9,663 bases of DNA. It comes from Rhodobacter sp. (GTDB taxonomy: Bacteria > Pseudomonadota > Alphaproteobacteria > Rhodobacterales > Rhodobacteraceae). The DNA is taken from NCBI GenBank assembly GCA_027482795.1, contig JAIXVS010000364.1, positions 1 through 9,663 on the forward strand, given 5' to 3'. This document shows positions 5,151 through 9,663 of this stretch, piece by piece. The notes below the pieces were generated by a model. The model did not search any database, was not told the DNA's origin, and saw nothing but the letters and a program-made list of their open reading frames with translations. The position numbers and the translations under genes are program-made. The stretch's first letter is position 1. Each line of letters opens with the position of its first letter.

Positions 5151-5900
5151 TTACGCCGTTTTCATCAAAGCCCGCGCCTCACGCACCAAAGCATCGGATG
5201 CAGGTTCAATGGCGGCCTCGACCCGCGCCATGAATTCGTCGGATGGCAGGCCATTTGGAATTTCGGGCAGAAATTCGATCACTGCTGTGCCTGAATGGCG
5301 CATGATGCCGCGCTTGGGCCAGAACACGCCTGCATTGGTGGCCACGGGCACGCAGGGCTGGCCCAGTTCGGCGTAAAGCGCCGCCGTGCCGCGTTTATAG
5401 GGCGCTTTGGCATCGGGGTGCACGCGGGTGCCTTGGGGGTAGATCACCATTTGTCCCGGCATTTCGCGCCCTGACGCCACGGCGTCCAGCATGGCGGCAA
5501 TCGCCGCGCCGCGCTTGCCGCGCGCCACGGGCACGCAGCCCATACGCAGCGCAAACCAGCCGAGGATGGGGGCAAAGCGCAGTTCAGCCTTCATGATAAA
5601 TTTACCACGCGGAATGGCGGCATAGATCATCATAATGTCCAAAAAGCTATGGTGCTTGCCCGCAACCAGCACTTGGCCCGTGGGGGGCGTGCCGCGTGTT
5701 TCCACGCGCAGCCCGCACAAAATGCGCAGCGAAAAGAACACCCAACGGCAATAGGCATGGGCCGCATCGGCCGCGCCTTGCGGCGAGGCGATGGCGCGCG
5801 GCAGATAAATGATGGCCGTAACGGCCATGGCCAGATACATTTGAATGATGAATATCAATGAGGCCAGCCAGCGAAGGGGCTGGCGGATAAAATGGGGCAT
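5151..5900 (-). CDS. plsC: 1-acyl-sn-glycerol-3-phosphate acyltransferase
   Basis: A 249-residue inner-membrane enzyme that adds the second acyl chain to lysophosphatidic acid, giving phosphatidic acid for phospholipids. An N-terminal hydrophobic helix (about 10-35) anchors it. The catalytic HX4D motif is H83-HSFL-D88; GCVPVARG (121-128), YPQGTRVHP (154-162) and CVPVATNAG (183-191) are the other acyltransferase blocks. In the third block Q156 stands where the common form has E (PEGTR). Length is normal. The start overlaps the ftsX stop by one base (TAATG), with AAAGGAA just upstream inside ftsX, so it is translated from the ftsEX message. Other lyso-lipid acyltransferases (such as the ornithine-lipid OlsA type) share these motifs and cannot be excluded. 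Confidence 0.92.
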   Translation of the reverse strand: MPHFIRQPLRWLASLIFIIQMYLAMAVTAIIYLPRAIASPQGAADAAHAYCRWVFFSLRILCGLRVETRGTPPTGQVLVAGKHHSFLDIMMIYAAIPRGKFIMKAELRFAPILGWFALRMGCVPVARGKRGAAIAAMLDAVASGREMPGQMVIYPQGTRVHPDAKAPYKRGTAALYAELGQPCVPVATNAGVFWPKRGIMRHSGTAVIEFLPEIPNGLPSDEFMARVEAAIEPASDALVREARALMKTA

Positions 5901-6811
5901 TAGGTTAATTCCTTTAACTTACGAATGGCGGCGGCGCGGGTGGCAAAATAGGCGACAACCCCCGCCAAGGGCGGCAGAATAAGTGGCGTCATCCAGCCCC
6001 AGCCCTGAAAGCCAAGGCCAGTTAGAAATCCGCCAGCCTCGTCCGCGGCGGGCAGGATGGATACGGCGATCATCCCCGCCAAAGTGCCTGCCAGCGCGCC
6101 CGCCAGCGCGCGCAGGGTAAAGCGGCGCACAAAGGCGGCGGCGATATAGCCATCGCGCGCGCCCACAAGGCGCAGCACCTTAATCACGCCCGCATTGGCG
6201 GCCAGTGCGGCACTGGCGGCCAGTGTAATCATCGCCGCTGTTGCCCCCGTGATCAGCGCGATGGACAAAAACCCCAAAAGGCGCAGGCGCTGGGCCGCAA
6301 CCGCCAGCGGTTTGCGCCAGCGGGTGTGATCATCCAGCACTGCGCCCGGGGCTTCGGCGGCAAGGCGTTGGCGCAAACCCTCGCTGTCATATCCGCTGGT
6401 ATCTTCGTTAATCTCGATCAGGCGGGGCAGGGGCAGGGTATCGACGGGCAGATCGGGGCCAAACCACGGGGCGAGCAGCGCGCGCTGTTCGTCTGCCGTC
6501 AGCGCGCGCGCGCTGGCAATGCCCGGTGTGGTTTGCAGCACGTTCAGCACGGCCTGAATTTGTAGGTCAATCTGGTCTTGGGGCGCAGAAAGGCGCACTG
6601 TGGCCGTGCGTTCCAGCGCGTCTGACCACCGTTCTGCCAAGCGCCCCGATGCCAGCGCCAAGGCCAGCGCGAACACCGCCAAAAAGGCCATGGCACCTGC
6701 GGTAAAGGTTGTCAGCCATGCCGTGTGGCCCGAAGGCGGTACGATACTATCGGCGCTGCCATCGGGGGTTAGGCTGGCGCGCAGGGATGCGATGGCTTGG
6801 CTGGGGCGCAT
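5900..6811 (-). CDS. ftsX: Cell division protein FtsX, ABC transporter permease-like
   Basis: A 303-residue inner-membrane partner of FtsE. The FtsEX complex sits at the septum and, driven by ATP hydrolysis in FtsE, activates periplasmic murein hydrolases instead of moving a solute. The sequence gives a cytoplasmic N-terminus, helix 1 (about 32-54), a periplasmic domain of about 115 residues (roughly 56-172), then three helices (about 178-205, 231-252 and 274-294): the four-helix FtsX pattern. The most conserved stretch, VIKVLRLVGARDGYIAAAF (209-227), contacts FtsE. The ATG overlaps the ftsE stop (TAATG) and the stop overlaps the plsC start in the same way. The protein diverges strongly between phyla, so the call rests on topology, the VLRLVGA motif and pairing with ftsE. 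Confidence 0.93.
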   Translation of the reverse strand: MRPSQAIASLRASLTPDGSADSIVPPSGHTAWLTTFTAGAMAFLAVFALALALASGRLAERWSDALERTATVRLSAPQDQIDLQIQAVLNVLQTTPGIASARALTADEQRALLAPWFGPDLPVDTLPLPRLIEINEDTSGYDSEGLRQRLAAEAPGAVLDDHTRWRKPLAVAAQRLRLLGFLSIALITGATAAMITLAASAALAANAGVIKVLRLVGARDGYIAAAFVRRFTLRALAGALAGTLAGMIAVSILPAADEAGGFLTGLGFQGWGWMTPLILPPLAGVVAYFATRAAAIRKLKELT

Positions 6812-7482
6812 TACAAATCCGCCCCCGCGAGCTGAATCCGCTTGTTTGAAATGCGCAGAACGCGCGCGGCGACTTGGGATTTGGCTTGGCGGATGAGGTT
6901 CATATCATGGGTGGCAATCAGCACCGTTTTGCCCATGCGGTTGAGTTCCATCAGCAGTGTCAGCAGGCGCAGGGACATATCCCAATCAAGGTTGCCCGTA
7001 GGCTCGTCTGCCAAAATCACATCTGGCCCCATAATCACGGCGCGGGCCAAGGCGGCGCGCTGGCGCTCGCCGCCCGAAAGCTGGGGCGGATAGGCGCGGG
7101 CAAGTGGGGCAAGGCCGACCCAATCCATAAGTTCGCGCAAATCGCGCGGCTGCGCAACTTGGCCAGACACAGTTAGGGGCAAGGTGATGTTTTCATCCAC
7201 AGGCAGATGATCTAAAAATTGGCAATCTTGATGCACCACGCCAATGCGGCGGCGGGCAAAGGCGATATCGTCGCGGCTCATCGATGCTGCGATTTGATCC
7301 ATGATCGTGACGCGGCCCGAATTGGGCAGCAGTTCGGCATAGCAAAGTTTCAGAAAGGTGGATTTTCCCGCGCCTGAGGGGCCTGTCAGAAAATGAAACG
7401 AGCCTGCCGCAAGGCGCAGGTTGATGTCGGCCAACAGGTTACTGCCGTCATAGCCATAAGACACGCCCTCGAACGCTATCAC
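6811..7482 (-). CDS. ftsE: Cell division ATP-binding protein FtsE
   Basis: The 223-residue cytoplasmic ATPase of the FtsEX division complex. All ABC motifs are present: Walker A GPSGAGKS (34-41), Q-loop Q85 (VVHQD), signature LSGGERQR (135-142), Walker B VILADE (155-160) with D-loop NLD (164-166), and switch histidine H192 (ATHD). The short length without extra domains, the GVSYGYDG start and ftsX directly downstream mark it as FtsE rather than a LolD-type exporter. The start codon is GTG, with AAAGGGG about seven bases ahead. It is the first gene of a likely operon ftsE-ftsX-plsC-PPOX and lies divergent from the zinc-ribbon gene. Confidence 0.95.
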   Translation of the reverse strand: MIAFEGVSYGYDGSNLLADINLRLAAGSFHFLTGPSGAGKSTFLKLCYAELLPNSGRVTIMDQIAASMSRDDIAFARRRIGVVHQDCQFLDHLPVDENITLPLTVSGQVAQPRDLRELMDWVGLAPLARAYPPQLSGGERQRAALARAVIMGPDVILADEPTGNLDWDMSLRLLTLLMELNRMGKTVLIATHDMNLIRQAKSQVAARVLRISNKRIQLAGADL

Positions 7483-7670
7483 GCGCTAACCCCTTTGACC
7501 GCCGTTTTCTACAACCTACCATTGCCTAAGGGCGCGCGGGATTCAATGGTGCATGGGTGCTGGCACATGGCCCGCTTTCCAAAAATTCGGGCTGGCTGAT
7601 CGGGGGCTTTTAGTGCAGGCAGAAGGTTGATAGAGTTTGCAAAACAATAACCCAGTGGATTTGGCAGCCG
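7483..7670. promoter_or_regulatory. Divergent intergenic region between ftsE and the zinc-ribbon gene
   Basis: A 188-base gap that must hold promoters for both directions. It contains an inverted repeat ACCATTG (7518-7524) / CAATGGT (7544-7550) with a 19-base loop, and a small palindrome GTGC-TG-GCAC (7557-7566). An AT-richer patch lies at 7624-7650 (GGTTGATAGAGTTTGCAAAA), a plausible place for the rightward promoter. No -35/-10 pair with good spacing was found on either strand. The zinc-ribbon gene has only a weak ribosome site (TTGGCAGCCG before ATG). Confidence 0.4.
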
Positions 7671-8645
7671 ATGCGCCTGCAATGCCCCAACTGCGATGCT
7701 GAATACGAGGTTGGCACCTCGGCTATCCCCTTTGAGGGGCGCGATGTGCAATGTTCCAACTGCGGCCATGGTTGGTTTCAGGCCCATCCCGATTTTGAAA
7801 CCGATTACGCGGTAGAATCGGCGCTGTATGATCCGCCGCCGCCTTTGGCGCAGGGCAAAGAAGGGCCAGCGCCCATTCCACGGCGCGAGCTTGACCCAGA
7901 GGCGATGCGCGTTTTGCGCGAAGAGGTCGCGCTGGAAGAGGCCAAGCGCGCCGAAGATGCAGCGCGCGCGAATGCGGCAGCCAAACCCGCGCCGCAAGAT
8001 GATGGGCCAGAGGCCGCGCTGGATGCGATGGTTGCAAATGATGCAGGGCAGCGGCCCGCTGGCGCGCCATACGAGGGGCAGGCGGGCGTTTATCGGCCCG
8101 AACAAGACAGGGATAGTGATCTGCGCGATATCGAGGCGGAACTGGATGCCGACCAGAACGCGCAGGCCCAAAGATCGAATTTTGTGGCCCCCGCGCCGCG
8201 CGTTGCGCCCCGCCGTGTGGCCCGCATTAAGGGGTTGAATGACGACGGCGCGACCCCGAGCGCGCCGACGTTTGCCGCACCCCCGATTGCGCAGGCGATG
8301 CCACAGCCCAATACAGGCGCGCAGCAAGGCCAAGGCCTGCGCAACGAATTTGCCGCCGACATGCCAAAACCGCGCAAGACATCGGGCGGACGCGCTGGGT
8401 TTTATACGGTTATTTTGGCGGCGCTTGCGGCGGCGGCGGGCTATGTTTTTGGCCCCGATTTGGCGAAAGCTGTGCCACAGCTGGCCGAACCCGTGGGGCA
8501 GTATATCACCCTTGTTAACGGGCTGCGCGATCAGGTGCAGGTGATTGTGCCGCAAGCGCTGGAACTGGCACAGCAGGGGCTGGCACTGGCAAAAGGCGCT
8601 GTTCAGTTTGCGATGGATTGGCTGGCGGCGCAGGGCTGGATTTAG
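7671..8645 (+). CDS. Zinc-ribbon (MJ0042-type) protein with one membrane helix, function unknown
   Basis: A 324-residue protein of unknown function. An N-terminal zinc ribbon is clear: CPNC (C5, C8) and CSNC (C28, C31) in MRLQCPNCDAEYEV to GHGWFQAHP. A charged helix follows, RRELDPEAMRVLREEVALEE (71-90) running on to about 103. Next is a long low-complexity Ala/Pro/Gln/Asp linker (about 105-240), a single hydrophobic helix (about 243-262, FYTVILAALAAAAGYVFG) and a 60-residue C-terminal tail with amphipathic helices. With no signal peptide, the ribbon and linker should be cytoplasmic and the tail periplasmic. It is divergent from ftsE, an arrangement I recall in other alphaproteobacteria, so a link to division or envelope control is possible but inferred. 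Its stop lies two bases from the stop of the convergent SDR gene. Confidence 0.85.
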   Translation: MRLQCPNCDAEYEVGTSAIPFEGRDVQCSNCGHGWFQAHPDFETDYAVESALYDPPPPLAQGKEGPAPIPRRELDPEAMRVLREEVALEEAKRAEDAARANAAAKPAPQDDGPEAALDAMVANDAGQRPAGAPYEGQAGVYRPEQDRDSDLRDIEAELDADQNAQAQRSNFVAPAPRVAPRRVARIKGLNDDGATPSAPTFAAPPIAQAMPQPNTGAQQGQGLRNEFAADMPKPRKTSGGRAGFYTVILAALAAAAGYVFGPDLAKAVPQLAEPVGQYITLVNGLRDQVQVIVPQALELAQQGLALAKGAVQFAMDWLAAQGWI

Positions 8646-8659
8646 ACCTAAGGGTCTGA
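8642..8659. terminator. Small hairpin over the two convergent stop codons
   Basis: AGACC (8644-8648) pairs with GGTCT (8653-8657) around TAAG. The stem extends by a T-G and a T-A pair to 8642/8659 and is followed by TTTC on the plus strand. It covers the stop codons of both convergent genes. The stem is short and the T run weak, so termination is only a possibility. Confidence 0.3.
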
Positions 8660-9487
8660 TTTCAAAAGCGCGGTTAGCCCTGCCTGATAGGTGGGATATA
8701 GCAGTTTCACCCCAAGCGCGGATTTGATTTTATCATTTCTGATGCGTTTGGATTCGGCATAAAAGCTGCGCACCATGTCGGGCAGAACGGCAGTTTCAAA
8801 GGTGATCTTGGGCGGGTGCGGGGCCCCCAGCAGATCGGCGGCATAGCACAGCACCTCTTCTGGCGGTGCGGGGTTATCATCACAAACATTATAGATTTGC
8901 CCTGCATGGGGCGCGGCCATAGATGCCGCCAGCACTTGGGCAATATCCTGAACATGGGTGCGCGAGAAGACTTGGTTCTTTTTGATGATTTGGCGGGCAG
9001 ACCCGTCACGAATTTTCTGGAATGGGCCGCGGCCTGGCCCATAGATGCCCGCAAGGCGAAAGATATGCACGGGCAGGCCCGTGGCCAGCCATTGCTGTTC
9101 GGCCAAAACGCGGGCGGTGGCGCGGCCTGATTGCGGTTTGGGGGGGGTGTCTTCATCAACCCACGCGCCCTGATGGTCACCATAAACTGCCGTGGTCGAA
9201 AGATAGCCCACCCACTTTGGACGCGCTGCGCGAATGGCATCGCCCGCCTCGGCCAGAAAAACATCTCCCTCGGCGTTGGGTGCGGCGCTGATCAAAATAT
9301 GGCTGGCGCGGGCAAGGGCGGGGGTTAGATCGCATGGATAGATCAGCGCCTCGACCCCAGCCTGCGCCATGTCTGCGGCGCGCGCGGGCGTGCGCGCCGT
9401 GCCAATCACCTGCCATCCCTGCGGGATAAGGCGGGCGGCAAGTTCTTCGGCGCAATAGCCGTGGCCAAGGGTAAGAAGCGTGTTCAT
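8648..9487 (-). CDS. SDR-family NAD(P)-dependent epimerase/dehydratase-like protein (YeeZ-like)
   Basis: A 279-residue cytoplasmic protein of the extended/atypical SDR group. The nucleotide-binding turn is LLTLGHGYCAEELAARL (4-20), a GxGYxA form seen in YeeZ-like proteins. Other family marks are the strand LISAAP (65-70), YLSTTAVYG (95-103), FRLAGIYGPGR (143-153) and FSRTHVQDIA (174-183). The usual YxxxK catalytic pair is missing: the expected place reads PQSGRATARVL. It may therefore not be a standard dehydrogenase or epimerase; the substrate is unknown. An ATG ten codons upstream (9517) keeps the frame open, but the Rossmann fold begins right after MNTLL and a TAAAAT -10-like box lies at 9527-9532, so the inner start was preferred. 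The gene stands alone on this strand, convergent with the zinc-ribbon gene. Confidence 0.8.
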   Translation of the reverse strand: MNTLLTLGHGYCAEELAARLIPQGWQVIGTARTPARAADMAQAGVEALIYPCDLTPALARASHILISAAPNAEGDVFLAEAGDAIRAARPKWVGYLSTTAVYGDHQGAWVDEDTPPKPQSGRATARVLAEQQWLATGLPVHIFRLAGIYGPGRGPFQKIRDGSARQIIKKNQVFSRTHVQDIAQVLAASMAAPHAGQIYNVCDDNPAPPEEVLCYAADLLGAPHPPKITFETAVLPDMVRSFYAESKRIRNDKIKSALGVKLLYPTYQAGLTALLKSDP

Positions 9488-9517
9488 GGCCGCGTTATCC
9501 CGCGCAAGTTGGCGCAT

Positions 9518-9663
9518 ATCAAGGTGATTTTACACGGCGCCCCCCACAACCAGTGCGTCACCGTATCGTCACGTGGTCGGCCTAAAAGCGCGCAAATATC
9601 AGCAAACACTTGCCAGCGGCACATCAAACCCCTTAGATGCTGGGTCAAAAGAGAGAAGAAGAA
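9518..9663. promoter_or_regulatory. Intergenic region with possible promoters in both directions
   Basis: No gene is seen here. On the plus strand TTGCCA (9610-9615) and TTAGAT (9633-9638) are 17 bases apart, and a purine-rich run AGAGAGAAGAAGAA ends the window, so a rightward gene may begin just beyond the edge. On the minus strand TAAAAT (9527-9532) could be the -10 of the SDR gene, though no good -35 was found. CGTCAC occurs twice, 11 bases apart (9556-9561 and 9567-9572), ending in a CACGTG palindrome. All of this is weak. Confidence 0.3.

Noticed and set aside
7509..8555. 348-codon minus-strand frame opposite the zinc-ribbon gene
   Set aside because: Rich in Arg/His/Leu, as expected for an antisense GC-rich frame. 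The plus-strand frame has the four-cysteine ribbon and a membrane helix.
9488..9517. Upstream ATG at 9517 for the SDR gene
   Set aside because: It would add ten residues before the Rossmann strand, has no ribosome site, and lies almost at the transcript start predicted from the TAAAAT box.
1..9663. CRISPR arrays, prophage or defence-system genes
   Set aside because: No regularly spaced direct repeats and no cas, nuclease, reverse transcriptase or phage motifs were found in any large frame.

Overview
The window looks like chromosomal DNA from an alphaproteobacterium of the Rhodobacteraceae (Rhodobacter/Roseobacter group). It is GC-rich. The malyl-CoA lyase matches the Rhodobacter Mcl1 type almost residue for residue, as far as I remember that protein. 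The family assignments and genus-level impressions come from motif recognition and memory; no database search was run. Genes are packed tightly, and three junctions are one-base TAATG stop/start overlaps.

Layout from left to right. (1) Positions 1-1712, minus strand: an enolase-superfamily epimerase of the L-Ala-D/L-Glu epimerase / DgcA type, then a D-amino-acid aminotransferase that runs off the left edge. Together they look like a D-amino-acid (D-Glu, murein peptide) use operon. (2) Positions 1713-1857: a divergent control region with two inverted repeats. (3) Positions 1858-4260, plus strand: mcl1 (L-malyl-CoA/beta-methylmalyl-CoA lyase), a GC-rich hairpin region, accA (acetyl-CoA carboxylase carboxyltransferase alpha) and, overlapping accA by one base, a small multidrug resistance transporter of the Gdx/SugE guanidinium type. 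(4) Positions 4261-4529: no gene. This gap is filled by a 262-bp palindromic element with about 30-bp terminal inverted repeats, flanked on both sides by CTAG. Inside are two further long imperfect hairpins, so the whole can be drawn as a three-way junction. (5) Positions 4530-7482, minus strand: the run ftsE-ftsX-plsC-PPOX flavoprotein, read right to left, probably one operon. (6) Positions 7671-8645, plus strand: a membrane-anchored zinc-ribbon protein of unknown function, divergent from ftsE. (7) Positions 8648-9487, minus strand: an atypical NAD(P)-binding SDR/epimerase-like protein. (8) Positions 9488-9663: intergenic, possibly holding the promoter of a rightward gene outside the window.

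How they work together: the left half is central carbon and acyl-CoA metabolism. It covers D-amino-acid use, glyoxylate/propionyl-CoA chemistry through malyl-CoA, and malonyl-CoA formation for fatty acids. The right half is envelope growth: FtsEX for control of septal peptidoglycan hydrolysis and PlsC for phosphatidic acid. The most unusual item is the palindromic element between the convergent gdx and PPOX genes. It looks like a non-autonomous (MITE-like) insertion at a CTAG site that left both reading frames whole, although a structured bidirectional terminator is an alternative reading.
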